A stretch of DNA of 64,000 bases from Brevibacterium sp. 239c (GCF_900169365.1 NZ_FXZH01000015.1:58422-122421), one strand, 5' to 3'; shown: positions 54,582 to 63,972, counted from the first letter of the stretch. The notes: a model not told the origin generated them from the sequence alone. Program-made: numbers and translations.

Positions 54582-55109
54582 ATGATGACGACCGACACCG
54601 AGACGATCCTGGCTGGAATCAGGCAGTGGGCGCACGATAACGAGGTCGAGGTCGACGCCGTTGAGGACTCGCAGATCGCTGTGGTCCTGCCCGGCGAAAA
54701 GAAACTGAAGACGACCGTGTCGATCACCATCTCTGCGCGAACGGTGCAGCTGCAGGCGTTCGTCATTCGCCATCCAGATGAGAATGCCGCGGAGTTCAAC
54801 CGTTGGCTGCTCATCAAGAACATGAAGCCGGGGCCGGTGTCGTTCGGAATCGACACCCTCGGCGATGTGTATCTGGGAGCCAGCGTTCCCCGGGACCGAC
54901 TGCTCGACGAACTCGACTCACTGCTCGGGGCGATTTTGGCGACCGCCGACTCCTCGTTCAATGAACTCCTGCTCATCGGCTTCCTCACCGGAATGAAGAA
55001 GGAGTGGGCCTGGAGGATCAGTCGTGGGGAATCGACCCGGAACCTCGCGGCCTTCGAAGACATCCTCAGCGGGTCGGACAACGAATTCCTGGAGAAGCCT
55101 GAGGCGTGA
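54582..55109 (+). CDS. YbjN-domain protein (Rv0487 type)
   Basis: 175 residues, a YbjN/T3SS-chaperone-like fold with LQAFVIRHPDENAAEFNRWLL and KNMKPGPVSFGIDTLGDVYLG. The cytoplasmic function is unknown. The same family member follows mshA in mycobacteria, supporting the synteny. The ATG has GGAAGGA at 4 nt. Confidence 0.85.
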   Translation: MMTTDTETILAGIRQWAHDNEVEVDAVEDSQIAVVLPGEKKLKTTVSITISARTVQLQAFVIRHPDENAAEFNRWLLIKNMKPGPVSFGIDTLGDVYLGASVPRDRLLDELDSLLGAILATADSSFNELLLIGFLTGMKKEWAWRISRGESTRNLAAFEDILSGSDNEFLEKPEA

Positions 55110-55119
55110 GGATCGGATC

Positions 55120-55507
55120 ATGACCAAATGAGTGGACACGAGCAGGCCCGCCGATCTCGACGAATACATCGCAGGCTTCGAGGATGCGCACACGCGGGAT
55201 TTTCTAGGTCGCCTCGGTGCCTACAGCCGCACCGCTGCACCCGGAGCGGAGGAGGGCCTCAAGTGGGGGAACCCAGCCTATTCGCTGGACACGATCCTCT
55301 TCGCATTCGCTGGCTGCTCCAAGCACGCGAACTTCGTGTTCACCCCCAGCACCAGAGAAGCCTTCGCCGATCGACTCAGCGAATTCGACACTGGAAAAGG
55401 CTCGATCAAGCTCTACTGCGATCGCGAGATCGCCACCGACCTGGCTTGCGCAGATGATCGCTCACCGCATCCGTGAGTTCGAAGTCGACGGCGTGAAGTG
55501 GATGTGA
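55120..55507 (+). pseudogene. DUF1801 (YdhG-like) gene with early stop and frameshift
   Basis: From the likely original ATG at 55120 the frame reads MTK, a TGA, then VDTSRPADLDEYIAGFEDA, an obvious DUF1801 N-terminus; a GTG at 55132 could replace the lost start. The domain runs well (GLKWGNPAYSLDTILFAF) to about 55440. There the sequence shifts: the expected DLLAQMIAHRIREF continues in another frame because of one extra G in GACCTGGCTTGCG (55443-55444). The shifted end IREFEVDGVKWM reaches a stop at 55507. The gene is either decayed or carries a sequencing error. Confidence 0.7.
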
Positions 55508-55510
55508 GGC

Positions 55511-56104
55511 TCAGCTCAGATCGCGCTTGAGGCCTTCGTGGCTGGCCTCGTATCCGAGACGGGCATAGAACCGCTGCGCATCCGCGCGTGATTTATCGGT
55601 CGTCAGCTGAGCCAGCGACGCCCCGAACCGGTGCCCGCAGTCATGAGCCCAGTCGAAGACAGCCGTGCCCAGACCAAGCCCCTGAGCATTCGGCCCGACC
55701 CTCACCGCCTCGATCTGCAGCCGCGTCGAACCTCGCCGCGACAGGCTCGGGATCAACGTCAGCTGCAGGGTTCCGACAAGGGCAGCCGGGCGGGTTTCAG
55801 GCGACTGCTGTGGTGCATCTGCACCATGTGACTCGGCACCGTGTGACTCGGCATCATTTGTGACCTCGTCAACCGCGACGAGGAGCTGATTGGGATCGGA
55901 GTCGATGAGGCTGAACGCATGTTGGTAGCCGGCCATCTCCTCGGCGCCGGAACCCTCGCGACTGGCGCCGAGAGCGTCATCGCGAAGCAGGGCCGCCAAG
56001 CCTGGCACGTCGGACTCGGTGGCACGCCGAATCAGAAATCTCCTGTCGGCCAGCGTGATCGTCTCGGCCTCGAAGACGGAGAATCCAGATGGAGTCGGTT
56101 GCAT
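55511..56104 (-). CDS. GNAT acetyltransferase
   Basis: 197 residues. GNAT acetyl-CoA features: IEAVRVGPNAQGLGLGTAV (motif A) and AQRFYARLGYEA (motif B). A His/Ala/Glu repeat (AESHGAESHGAD) interrupts the sequence near residue 88, again from a short DNA duplication. The start is either ATG 56104 (AGGAG 9 nt before) or GTG 56110, which overlaps the transporter stop. The substrate is unknown. Confidence 0.82.
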   Translation of the reverse strand: MQPTPSGFSVFEAETITLADRRFLIRRATESDVPGLAALLRDDALGASREGSGAEEMAGYQHAFSLIDSDPNQLLVAVDEVTNDAESHGAESHGADAPQQSPETRPAALVGTLQLTLIPSLSRRGSTRLQIEAVRVGPNAQGLGLGTAVFDWAHDCGHRFGASLAQLTTDKSRADAQRFYARLGYEASHEGLKRDLS

Positions 56105-56106
56105 GG

Positions 56107-57192
56107 TCACCGCACCGACTCCTGTGCACGAGCATCCGCGGCGACCTGCTCACGGGGTGGCTTACCGTAGGGGCGACGTGCGAACAGTGAAGCCAGAAGT
56201 GCGCCGGAGACGTTGTGCCAGACGCTGAACACGGCGCCGGGAAGAGCCGCCAAGGGGGAGAAGTACGTCGTCGCCAAGGTGGAGGCGAGGCCGGAGTTCT
56301 GCAGACCGACCTCGAATGAGAGCGCGCGCCGGGTCGGGGTGTCCAACCGGCAGGCGGTCGCGACACCGTAGCCGATGCCCAGTCCCAGGACGTTGTGGGT
56401 GATGACCGCCAGAAGGACAAGGAGTCCGGCCGAGGCGATGGAGTCGGCAGATCCGGCCACGACGATCGCGACGATGTAGGCGATGGCGACCGATGCCAAC
56501 CAGGGCAGGACGGGTGAGATCACGTCGACGAGCTTCGAGGCCACAAGCCGCACCAGGACACCGACGATGACGGGCACGAGCACCGTTTGGCAGATCGAGA
56601 CGAACATCGACCAGAACGGCACATCCATATAGGAGCCTGCCAGCCACAGGGTCAGCAGGGGAGTCAGCACCGGAGCGAGCAGGGTCGACAACGTCGTGAT
56701 CGACACGGACAGCGCGGTATCGCCCTTGGCCAGATAGGTGACGACGTTCGATGCGGTGCCGCCGGGGGCACAGCCGACGAGGATGACACCGACGGCTATC
56801 TCGGCCGGCAGATTGAACAGCGTGACGACGAGGAGACCGAGCAGCGGCATCGCGATGAATTGCGTGACGACACCCAGCGCCGCGATCCACGGCTTCTTCG
56901 CGATCCTGGCGAAGTCGGGCAGGGTCAGCGTCAGCCCCATGAAGAACATGACGACGCCGAGGCTCCACGTGATTGTGGGTGCCAACGGCGTGAACGTGTC
57001 GGGGGAGAAGAACCCGAACACTCCCGCGAGGACGACGAGAACCGGCAGTGCGGTGACAGCGATGATCGAACTGCGGTCGGAGCTCGGCTGTTGAGCTGGC
57101 GACGGAGTCTGCCTCGAGTGCGAGTGCGAGTGCGAGTGCGGGCTCGGAGTATGCTGTGGGCCGGATGGTGGTGGCGTCGGTGATTCGGGCAT
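56107..57192 (-). CDS. Bile acid:sodium symporter (BASS) family transporter
   Basis: 361 residues. A His/Ser/Pro-rich N-terminal tail (HSHSHSHSR) precedes nine or ten membrane segments. The family motif is PLLGLLVVTLFNLPAEIAVG, with VGCAPGGTASNVVTYLAKGD and FEVGLQNSGLASTL as the sodium-site repeat. BASS transporters carry organic acids or keto acids with sodium. It is translationally coupled to the acetyltransferase. Confidence 0.9.
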   Translation of the reverse strand: MPESPTPPPSGPQHTPSPHSHSHSHSRQTPSPAQQPSSDRSSIIAVTALPVLVVLAGVFGFFSPDTFTPLAPTITWSLGVVMFFMGLTLTLPDFARIAKKPWIAALGVVTQFIAMPLLGLLVVTLFNLPAEIAVGVILVGCAPGGTASNVVTYLAKGDTALSVSITTLSTLLAPVLTPLLTLWLAGSYMDVPFWSMFVSICQTVLVPVIVGVLVRLVASKLVDVISPVLPWLASVAIAYIVAIVVAGSADSIASAGLLVLLAVITHNVLGLGIGYGVATACRLDTPTRRALSFEVGLQNSGLASTLATTYFSPLAALPGAVFSVWHNVSGALLASLFARRPYGKPPREQVAADARAQESVR

Positions 57193-57388
57193 GAGTTCAG
57201 GTTAGCCGTGCATTTCGGATGCCAAGACGATATGTCGAATAGTGAGAAACGTCTCGATGCTATTCGCTGCCGGTGAGGTGGCCTGCCGTTTGCCGAGCAG
57301 CTGGCTCGTCCTCTGTCGGTCAGCCGCCGAGACGGTCGGTCCGTGGGCGAGTCTGTGCACGGAGGTGCTGTCGTGCAAAAATGGTGCC

Positions 57389-58132
57389 ATGACGCATAAC
57401 CTCATCCTGCTGCGCCACGGCGAGAGCGAATGGAACCAGAAGAATCTGTTCACCGGTTGGGTCGACGTGCCCCTGACAGACAGGGGCCGAGCAGAGGGCC
57501 AGCGGGCCGGTGAGCTCCTGCGCGAGGCCGACCTCATCCCCGATGTCGTATACACCTCCCGCCTCAAGCGGGCCATCCTCACCTCGAACCTGGCGCTCGA
57601 GGCCGCCGACCTCTCCTGGCTCGACGTCCATCGCAGCTGGCGACTCAACGAACGCCACTACGGTGCGCTGCAGGGCAAGGATAAGAAGGAGATCCGCGAG
57701 AAGTTCGGCGAGGAGCAGTTCATGACCTGGCGTCGCTCCTTCGACACTCCGCCGCCGGCACTCGGCGATGCCTCCGAATTCTCACAGGCCGGAGATCCTC
57801 GCTACGCCAACCTCGGCGATTCTCTGCCTCGTACGGAATGTCTGGCCGATGTCATCGACCGTCTCCTGCCGTACTGGTACGACCGACTCGTCCCCGAACT
57901 CACCGTCGGACGCACCGTGCTCGTCGTCGCTCACGGCAATTCGCTGCGGGCACTCGTCAAGCACCTCGACGGGATCTCCGATGCCGATATCACCGGCCTC
58001 AACATTCCCACCGGTATCCCGTTGCACTATGAGCTGACCGAGGACTTCACTCCGGTCAAGCCCGGTGGCACATACCTTGATCCTGCTGCCGCCGAGGCCG
58101 CGATCGGTCAGGTCGCCAACCAGGGCCGCTGA
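57389..58132 (+). CDS. gpmA: 2,3-bisphosphoglycerate-dependent phosphoglycerate mutase
   Basis: 247 residues, the usual length. The phospho-His site is [18 protein letters not shown], with the partner His in [17 protein letters not shown] and the dPGM signature [11 protein letters not shown]. It interconverts 3- and 2-phosphoglycerate in glycolysis. I chose the ATG at 57389; the open frame extends 147 bp further without the family pattern. The region 57193-57388 before it holds nothing recognisable. Confidence 0.96.
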   Translation: MTHNLILLRHGESEWNQKNLFTGWVDVPLTDRGRAEGQRAGELLREADLIPDVVYTSRLKRAILTSNLALEAADLSWLDVHRSWRLNERHYGALQGKDKKEIREKFGEEQFMTWRRSFDTPPPALGDASEFSQAGDPRYANLGDSLPRTECLADVIDRLLPYWYDRLVPELTVGRTVLVVAHGNSLRALVKHLDGISDADITGLNIPTGIPLHYELTEDFTPVKPGGTYLDPAAAEAAIGQVANQGR

Positions 58133-58140
58133 GGCTGACC

Positions 58141-59085
58141 TCAACGAGAACCTGCACCACCGGGTGCCGAGCCAGCGCTATCGGGTGCCTCCTCGACGAC
58201 CGACCTCATCTCCTTCAGGAGGAGTGCGATCGCCGGGGAGGCGCTCATCGATGATCGCCATACGAGATAGATCCAGCGGGCGATGCTGGGATCGTCGAGC
58301 TCGACGACAGCGACGTCTTCTGGCAGGTGCGGTCGGCCCAGCCTGGGTACGAGGGCCAAGGCTCCGACCGCCCGTGCGAACTCGATCTGAGTGTCATACT
58401 CCATGGCCCAATATTCGATCCGCGGTTCGGCGTTGAGCGGGTCGAAGAGTGCGGTGAGCCAGCGGTGACATACGCCGTTGCGTGGTGCCGAGACGAAGAC
58501 CTCGTCGAGGAGGTCTCGGCGGGTCACCTTCGACCGTGAGGCCAGATGGTGGTCCCGGTGCATGACGATATCGGCACGATCTACGGCGATGAGTTCGGAG
58601 TTCAATGTCGACGGCACGAGGGGCAAGGATTCCCGCCAGTCGAAGATCAGAGAGGCGTCGATCCGGCCGGCCGTGACCATGTCGATGAGTTCGTCGGGTT
58701 CCTCTTCGATGTTGGTGATCGACAGTTCAGGTGCTGTGGTCTTCAGCCGCGGCAGCGACGGCACCAGTACTCCGCGGATGCCGGTCGAGAACCCGCCTAC
58801 GGTGATCCGTCCACGCGGTTCTCCCGATCTTGCCCGAGCATCGGTCTCGAGGCTCTCGAGATCCTGCAGCAGCTGGGTGCCGCGACGGCTGAGCTCACGC
58901 CCCATGGGGGTCAGTGCGATTCCACGTCCGGTGCGCTCGGTCACGGGCGCCCCGATATACCGGGAGAGCTTCTGCAGCTGGTGGCTGATGGCCGCCGAGG
59001 TGTAGCCCAGGGCCTCCGCTGTCGCCGTGACTGAGCCGACTGAGTCCAAGACGACGAGGGTACGCAGGGCGAGAACATCGATCAT
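58141..59085 (-). CDS. LysR-family transcriptional regulator
   Basis: 314 residues. The N-terminal winged helix reads LRTLVVLDSVGSVTATAEAL then GYTSAAISHQLQKLSRYIGA, the common LTTR pattern. The effector domain has GGFSTGIRGVLVPSL and FDWRESLPLVP. It is divergent from the EamA gene with 71 bp between, so this transporter is the likely target. It converges with gpmA (8 bp apart). ATG 59085 replaces the TTG before it. Confidence 0.88.
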   Translation of the reverse strand: MIDVLALRTLVVLDSVGSVTATAEALGYTSAAISHQLQKLSRYIGAPVTERTGRGIALTPMGRELSRRGTQLLQDLESLETDARARSGEPRGRITVGGFSTGIRGVLVPSLPRLKTTAPELSITNIEEEPDELIDMVTAGRIDASLIFDWRESLPLVPSTLNSELIAVDRADIVMHRDHHLASRSKVTRRDLLDEVFVSAPRNGVCHRWLTALFDPLNAEPRIEYWAMEYDTQIEFARAVGALALVPRLGRPHLPEDVAVVELDDPSIARWIYLVWRSSMSASPAIALLLKEMRSVVEEAPDSAGSAPGGAGSR

Positions 59086-59117
59086 CAAAATATTTTAACG
59101 AAACCAGGGACTTATGT

Positions 59118-59132
59118 TCAATAGAATTTTGA
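59118..59132. promoter_or_regulatory. LysR-type inverted repeat site
   Basis: TCAA and TTGA flank TAGAATT inside an A+T-rich stretch between the divergent LysR and EamA genes. The arrangement fits a LysR T-N11-A site. Confidence 0.5.
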
Positions 59133-59156
59133 TGTCTGAGCTGAGATCCTGGAAGC

Positions 59157-60107
59157 ATGCGTCCCGTCCATTACATCCTCGCCCTGCTCGTCGTCGTCCT
59201 CTGGGGTGTCAACTTCATCTTCATCGACTTCGGCCTGCGTGACTGGCCGCCGCTGCTCCTCGTCGCAGCCCGCTTCACCTTCGTCGTCATCCCCGCGATC
59301 TTCTTCGTGAAGTTCCCGCGTGGGGACTTCCGTCGCGTTCTGCTCATCGGCGTCTTCATGTCCGCGGGGCAGTTCGGTCTGCTCTACACATCGATGTCCC
59401 TCGGTCTTCCGGCGGGGCTGACTTCGATCGTCATTCAGATCCAGGCGGCATTCACCGTCCTCGTCGCCGCGCTCGCGCTGCGTGAGATCCCGAACCGGCG
59501 ACAGATCGTCGGCATCATCATCGGGCTCTCCGGGCTGGGTGTCATCGGCCTCAGCCTGCAGGCCTCGGTCCCGATCGCGGCCTTCCTCGTCGCCCTCGGC
59601 GCCTCTATGTCGTGGGCGGTCGGCAACGTCATCGCCCGCGGGGTGAAGGAGGGGACCAATGGTGTGCAGATGACCGTGTGGTCGGCACTCGTCGTCCCGG
59701 TTCCGATGTTCGTGCTCTCGGTGTTCCTCGATGGCCCCGCCGAGGTGGCCCATGCACTGACGCACCCCACCTGGGGTGTCGTGGCCTCGGTCATCTACAC
59801 CGCCGGCTGCGCCTCACTCATCGGCTATGTCATCTGGAACTCGCTGCTCGCGCGGTTCCCGACCTCCCAGGTGGCACCGTTCTCGCTGCTCGTCCCGCTG
59901 GTCGGTGTGCTCTCGGCGTGGCTCGTCCTCGGTGACCGTCCCACAGTGCCCGAGCTCATCGGCGGCGCTCTCCTGCTCCTGGGCGTCGCGGTCACGACAG
60001 GAGTGCTGAAGACCATCGCGCGCAGCCTCACCAGCAGGATTCGGCGCTCACGGAAGGTGATCGTCAGCGAAGAGCCCGAGGTCGAACTTTCCTCGGCCTC
60101 GGGCTGA
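59157..60107 (+). CDS. EamA/DMT-family transporter
   Basis: 316 residues, ten membrane segments in two EamA halves: first YILALLVVVLWGVNFIFIDF and LYTSMSLGLPAGLTSIVIQ, second MSWAVGNVIARG and LIGYVIWNSLLARFPTSQVA. DMT proteins of this kind usually export amino acids or metabolites. It is probably switched by the divergent LysR regulator. The C-terminal tail is polar. Confidence 0.9.
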   Translation: MRPVHYILALLVVVLWGVNFIFIDFGLRDWPPLLLVAARFTFVVIPAIFFVKFPRGDFRRVLLIGVFMSAGQFGLLYTSMSLGLPAGLTSIVIQIQAAFTVLVAALALREIPNRRQIVGIIIGLSGLGVIGLSLQASVPIAAFLVALGASMSWAVGNVIARGVKEGTNGVQMTVWSALVVPVPMFVLSVFLDGPAEVAHALTHPTWGVVASVIYTAGCASLIGYVIWNSLLARFPTSQVAPFSLLVPLVGVLSAWLVLGDRPTVPELIGGALLLLGVAVTTGVLKTIARSLTSRIRRSRKVIVSEEPEVELSSASG

Positions 60108-60117
60108 TGCGGCTATG

Positions 60118-60780
60118 TCACTTCTTCGACAGGTAGGGTTCCCAGTTGCCGGTGAGCAGGTATTCGACCTTCTGGGACACGGACACAGCATGGTCGCCGA
60201 AACGCTCGTAATAGCGTGAGAGCAGGGTGACATCGGCGATGTGGCGAGGTGCCAGCGAACCGGCGGGAGCCTCAGCCAGCTTGGCGAAGATGCTCAGATG
60301 CAGTTCGTCGAGCTCTTCATCGATTGCGTTGATCGTGGGCACGGCCTGCAGTCCCGGGTTCGACAGCAGGTTCTCCGTCGCCTCGGCGATCTTCTCTCCC
60401 GATTCGCCCATCCGGGTGAAGGTGTCGGCGAAGTGCTCGGGGATCGCTGACTCCGGGTAGCGGATGCGCACCTGTTGAGCGATGTGGCGAGCCAGGTCGC
60501 CCATGCGCTCGAGGGAAGCGGACATGCGCAGGGAGCCGATGACCGCGCGCAGATCTGCGGCGACGGGTGCCTGCAGAGCCAGTATCTCGGCGGCCTGCTG
60601 GTCGAGAGCGAACTGCATATGGTCGATCACGGCGTCGGCTTCGATCACCTTTTCGGCCAGCTCAAGATCGTTGTTGCGCAGGGACTGGTTCGCCAGGCGC
60701 ATCGCCTCGTGTACCTTGACGGACATGTCGACCAGCTGTGTGGCCAGGTCGTCCAGCTCATTTCTGAAGACTTCGCGCAT
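60118..60780 (-). CDS. phoU: Phosphate signalling protein PhoU
   Basis: 220 residues, two PhoU three-helix bundles. Metal-binding-type motifs E-x-x-x-D are in ASLERMGDLARHIAQ and SRYYERFGDHAVSVSQ. PhoU links the Pst transporter to the SenX3/RegX3 pair and damps the response when phosphate is plentiful. Start ATG 60780 lies 9 nt after AAGGAA. It is divergent from senX3. Confidence 0.94.
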   Translation of the reverse strand: MREVFRNELDDLATQLVDMSVKVHEAMRLANQSLRNNDLELAEKVIEADAVIDHMQFALDQQAAEILALQAPVAADLRAVIGSLRMSASLERMGDLARHIAQQVRIRYPESAIPEHFADTFTRMGESGEKIAEATENLLSNPGLQAVPTINAIDEELDELHLSIFAKLAEAPAGSLAPRHIADVTLLSRYYERFGDHAVSVSQKVEYLLTGNWEPYLSKK

Positions 60781-60883
60781 TGACAACGGTTCCTTAATCT
60801 CATGGATCACTTGCAAGACTGACGTGCCTCGTATCGCCCCGGGGCGGACAGTCGTCCGATCGGGGCGCTTGCCCCATCAGGAC

Positions 60884-60904
60884 GCCTGCCCCATCGGGGC
60901 AGGC
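60884..60904. promoter_or_regulatory. Hairpin in the phoU-senX3 intergenic region
   Basis: GCCTGCCCC and GGGGCAGGC form a 9-bp stem with an ATC loop, and a related GGGGC/GCCCC hairpin sits 20 bp before it. Near it (60930-60936) GGTGAAC is a single PHO-box half-site, 10 bp before the senX3 start. Confidence 0.45.
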
Positions 60905-60946
60905 ACACTGACTCAGCCTGACACCAGTGGGTGAACGTTATCTGAC

Positions 60947-62377
60947 GTGGAGGTGAATTCCTCGGCAAAACCGACGCTCTGGGCCCGAATCGGTGCACCT
61001 GCGAAGCGGACAGCGCATAAGCTTGATGCCGTGGACCTCTTGATCGTAGCGGTCCTGACCGGCATTGTCGGTCTGGGACTGGGCATAGCGGGAATTCTGG
61101 CGTTTCGTTTCAGCGAACGTTCCCGTGATGCTGCCGATCTGCATTCCGAAGACGACCTCCCGGAGGGCATCGCTGAGGTTCTGGCCGTGCTGCCCTCGGC
61201 CGCGATCGTTCTCGACGCCGGCGATGACGTGGTCAAAGCATCCCCTGCCGCCTACACGTTCGGCCTGGTCAGAGGGCATTCCCTCGCGTCTCCCGAAATG
61301 CTGCGCATGGTCGGTCGGGTCCGGTCCAGAGGTCTCATCGAAGAGATCGACCTCGAACAGAAGCGCGAACAGACCGATTCGATTCTTCGTTTCCTCCATG
61401 CGCGGGTCGCGCCCCTGGGCACCGCCTTCGTGCTCGTCCTCTGTGACGACCAGACAGAGTCCAAGCGCGTGGACTCCATCCGACGTGATTTCGTCGCCAA
61501 CGTCTCCCATGAACTCAAAACTCCGATCGGTGCGATGTCTCTCCTCGCCGAGGCGGTCACCGACTTCTCCGATGATCCGGAGGCCGTCGAACGCTTCGGC
61601 GGACGCATGCAGCGGGAGTCGAAGCGGCTGACTCAGCTGGTGCAGGAGATCATCGACCTGTCCCGCGTCCAGGACCACACGGCCCCGTCTGCGACGGAGA
61701 AGATCTCCGCCGCCGAGGTGGTCGATGATGCCGCTGACCGTGCCCGCACCCGTGCCGAAGGCAAGAACATCCACATCGAGGTCTCGCCTCCGGGCAGGAT
61801 GCTCATCGAGGGCAACTACGAACTTCTCGTCAATGCGGTGCGCAACCTCATCGACAATGCCATCAACTACTCACCCGACGGCACTCGCATCGGCGTCGGC
61901 GTCGAACTCGTCGACGAACGCGTCGAGATCTCCGTGGCCGATCAGGGAATCGGTCTCTCCACCCAGGACACGGAGAGGGTCTTCGAACGGTTCTACCGCG
62001 TGGATCCGGCACGCTCGCGTATCACGGGTGGAACTGGCCTGGGGCTGAGCATCGTCAAGCACATCGTCGCCACCCACGGCGGACAGGTGAAGGTCTGGAG
62101 CCGCCTCGGCAAGGGCTCGACCTTCACCATCGTGCTGCCGCTGGCAGGCACCGTCTCCGATGACGAAGCATCCTCCTCGGCGCCCGATGGGGTCCTGCTC
62201 GAGCACTCGGCGCGGGCGGATGCCGATGCCGTGGAGCGGACCATACCCGAATCCGAGTCCGGTGCCGATGATGTCACCGAAGAAGACGCTGTCGACGACA
62301 CGGGCGACCGCGCAGTGGAGAATGAGACACCCCAGGTTCTGAACACCGGAAGCGAACAAAGGAAGCTCACAACGTGA
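60947..62377 (+). CDS. senX3: Phosphate-sensing histidine kinase SenX3
   Basis: 476 residues. One strong membrane helix (31-53), a PAS-like region (about 75-165), H-box VANVSHELKTPIGAMS with H188, N-box NLIDNAINYS, G1 VADQGIGLS and G2 GGTGLGLSIVKHIV. The C-terminal 75 residues are a long acidic tail. It phosphorylates RegX3 under phosphate limitation. The GTG at 60947 is used; GTG 60953 or 61031 are alternatives. The stop overlaps the regX3 start by 4 bp. Confidence 0.9.
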   Translation: MEVNSSAKPTLWARIGAPAKRTAHKLDAVDLLIVAVLTGIVGLGLGIAGILAFRFSERSRDAADLHSEDDLPEGIAEVLAVLPSAAIVLDAGDDVVKASPAAYTFGLVRGHSLASPEMLRMVGRVRSRGLIEEIDLEQKREQTDSILRFLHARVAPLGTAFVLVLCDDQTESKRVDSIRRDFVANVSHELKTPIGAMSLLAEAVTDFSDDPEAVERFGGRMQRESKRLTQLVQEIIDLSRVQDHTAPSATEKISAAEVVDDAADRARTRAEGKNIHIEVSPPGRMLIEGNYELLVNAVRNLIDNAINYSPDGTRIGVGVELVDERVEISVADQGIGLSTQDTERVFERFYRVDPARSRITGGTGLGLSIVKHIVATHGGQVKVWSRLGKGSTFTIVLPLAGTVSDDEASSSAPDGVLLEHSARADADAVERTIPESESGADDVTEEDAVDDTGDRAVENETPQVLNTGSEQRKLTT

Positions 62378-63057
62378 CTCGAATTCTGCTTGTCGAGGAC
62401 GAGGATTCGTTCTCGGATCCCCTGTCGTATCTGCTCGGTAAAGAAGGATATGAGGTGACAGTTGCCGATGACGGTTTGAAGGCTCTTGCAGAGTTCGACC
62501 GCAAGGGCGCCGACCTCGTTCTCCTCGACCTCATGCTGCCGGGAGTCTCCGGTACCGAGGTGTGCCGAGAGCTGCGCGCGAAGTCCAGTGTGCCGATCAT
62601 CATGCTCACGGCAAAGGACTCGGAGATCGACAAGGTGGTGGGGCTCGAGCTCGGCGCAGACGACTATGTGACCAAGCCCTACTCCTCGCGTGAGCTGCTG
62701 GCCCGGGTGCGAGCGGTGCTGCGACGCAATGTCGAATCCGAAGCCTTCGATGACGAGTCGGTGCTCGAAGCCGGGGGAGTGCGCATCGATGTCGAACGTC
62801 ACGTCGTCAGCGTCCGCGGCGAAGAGCTGTCGATGCCGCTGAAGGAGTTCGAGCTGCTCGAGATCCTCATCCGAAACTCCGGTCGAGTCATGACACGCGG
62901 CCAACTCATCGATCGGATCTGGGGAGAGGACTACGTGGGCGATACGAAGACCCTCGACGTTCACGTCAAACGTCTGCGTGCCAAGGTCGAGCAGAACCCA
63001 TCGGAGCCGCGTCTGCTCACAACCGTGCGAGGACTGGGCTACAAGTTTGAAGCCTGA
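62374..63057 (+). CDS. regX3: Phosphate response regulator RegX3
   Basis: 227 residues, OmpR family. The receiver has D9/D11 pairs in LLVEDEDS, phosphorylated D52 in LVLLDLMLPG and the Lys in YVTKPYSSREL. The winged helix reads LSMPLKEFELLEILIRN and DTKTLDVHVKRLRAKVEQ. Coupled to senX3 with a GTGA overlap. The expected targets are the pst operon at its PHO box and phosphate-linked genes such as ppk and phoU. Confidence 0.95.
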   Translation: MTRILLVEDEDSFSDPLSYLLGKEGYEVTVADDGLKALAEFDRKGADLVLLDLMLPGVSGTEVCRELRAKSSVPIIMLTAKDSEIDKVVGLELGADDYVTKPYSSRELLARVRAVLRRNVESEAFDDESVLEAGGVRIDVERHVVSVRGEELSMPLKEFELLEILIRNSGRVMTRGQLIDRIWGEDYVGDTKTLDVHVKRLRAKVEQNPSEPRLLTTVRGLGYKFEA

Positions 63058-63159
63058 GCATCCTCGGGAAGGCTGGGCGTCCTCAGGAAGGCTGAACTTC
63101 CCTGGATGCTTGATCCTCTCGGGAGATCAGGGCCAAGAGGCAACGATCAGGTGAGACAG

Positions 63160-63192
63160 AAGGAGCCGCCCACATCATGTGGGCGGCTCCTT
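63160..63192. terminator. Bidirectional terminator
   Basis: A perfect 15-bp stem (63160-63174 with 63178-63192) and a 3-nt TCA loop, between the convergent regX3 and lipoprotein genes. The base of the stem is AAGG/CCTT. A 19-bp direct repeat (CCTCGGGAAGGCTG-like) lies at 63061-63100. Confidence 0.75.
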
Positions 63193-63220
63193 GAAGTTCT
63201 CAGCTCTCGTGGGGCTGGGT

Positions 63221-63802
63221 TCAGCCGTTGGCGCTGGTGGCTGACTCGCTCTGCTCATCGGAAGCTGATGCGCCCTCGCTGGGCTGGCCGCTCTCGCTGG
63301 GCGAATCCGACTTCTTCTTGTCTGGTATGTACTCTTCGTAGTACGGCAGAGTATTGGACAGGACCTGAGTCTGGACGGTCTTCTCGTCACCGCCGACCTT
63401 GACGGTGATGTCGGCCAGGTCGCCGGGCTTCGCCTTGAGTCCGTCCACGATGATGGGCTTCTTCGACGACGTCGCTGAACTCTGCGGGTCCTGGACGAAC
63501 GTTTCGCCGGCCTTGACCGACTCTGTGGTCTTCTGTCCGTCGACGTCCAGAGACACCGAAGCAGTGGAGTCGCCCTTGTTGATGAGCGTGAAGAACAGCT
63601 GGGCAGGGCCTTCGCCGGTCTCATCCATGATCAGCATCAGACCGCGAACCTCGACGTCTCCGACAGATGCCCATGCACCGTCGCCTGCGTTGTAGGTGTA
63701 GTCGGCGGTCTGGTGGGGCGACAGCAGGCTTGCACATCCGCTGACTGGGATGACGAGAGCGAGTGCGGCAACTGCGAGTGCCGCGCGGTTGTGCCGTTTC
63801 AT
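63221..63802 (-). CDS. Lipoprotein of unknown function
   Basis: 193 residues. The signal peptide ends in lipobox VSGC near residue 23. The mature part is a beta-rich, FN3/DUF-like domain (DVEVRGLMLIMDETGEGPA then LFFTLINKGDSTASVSLDV), followed by a Ser/Glu/Lys-rich tail. It resembles small copper-chaperone- or CopC-like secreted domains only loosely. AAGGAG lies 4 nt before the ATG. It is probably anchored outside the membrane. Confidence 0.8.
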   Translation of the reverse strand: MKRHNRAALAVAALALVIPVSGCASLLSPHQTADYTYNAGDGAWASVGDVEVRGLMLIMDETGEGPAQLFFTLINKGDSTASVSLDVDGQKTTESVKAGETFVQDPQSSATSSKKPIIVDGLKAKPGDLADITVKVGGDEKTVQTQVLSNTLPYYEEYIPDKKKSDSPSESGQPSEGASASDEQSESATSANG

Positions 63803-63875
63803 TTTGCTCCTTGAAGTGGCAATACAAGATCAATCTGTATACTACCCGGTTTTTGACCGGCCGTAGAACCCGGCG

Positions 63876-63972
63876 CGTTGACTCATAGAAAACCTCCGCT
63901 TACACCACATCGTTGCCTCAGATGAAAACCTCCGGGAACAACGAGTCGTTGACTCAATAGAAAACCTCCGCC
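63876..63972. repeat. Three interspersed direct repeats at the right edge
   Basis: Copies start at 63876, 63911 and 63947. Each reads CGTTG-C/A-CTCA then TAG or GATG-like bases and AAAACCTCCG. They are about 25 bp long, spaced every 35-36 bp, with unrelated 10-11 bp spacers. They lie behind the lipoprotein promoter and may continue outside the window. Confidence 0.75.

Noticed and set aside
63876..63972. CRISPR array
   Set aside because: Spacers are only 10-11 bp, copies are imperfect, only three are seen and no cas genes are nearby.
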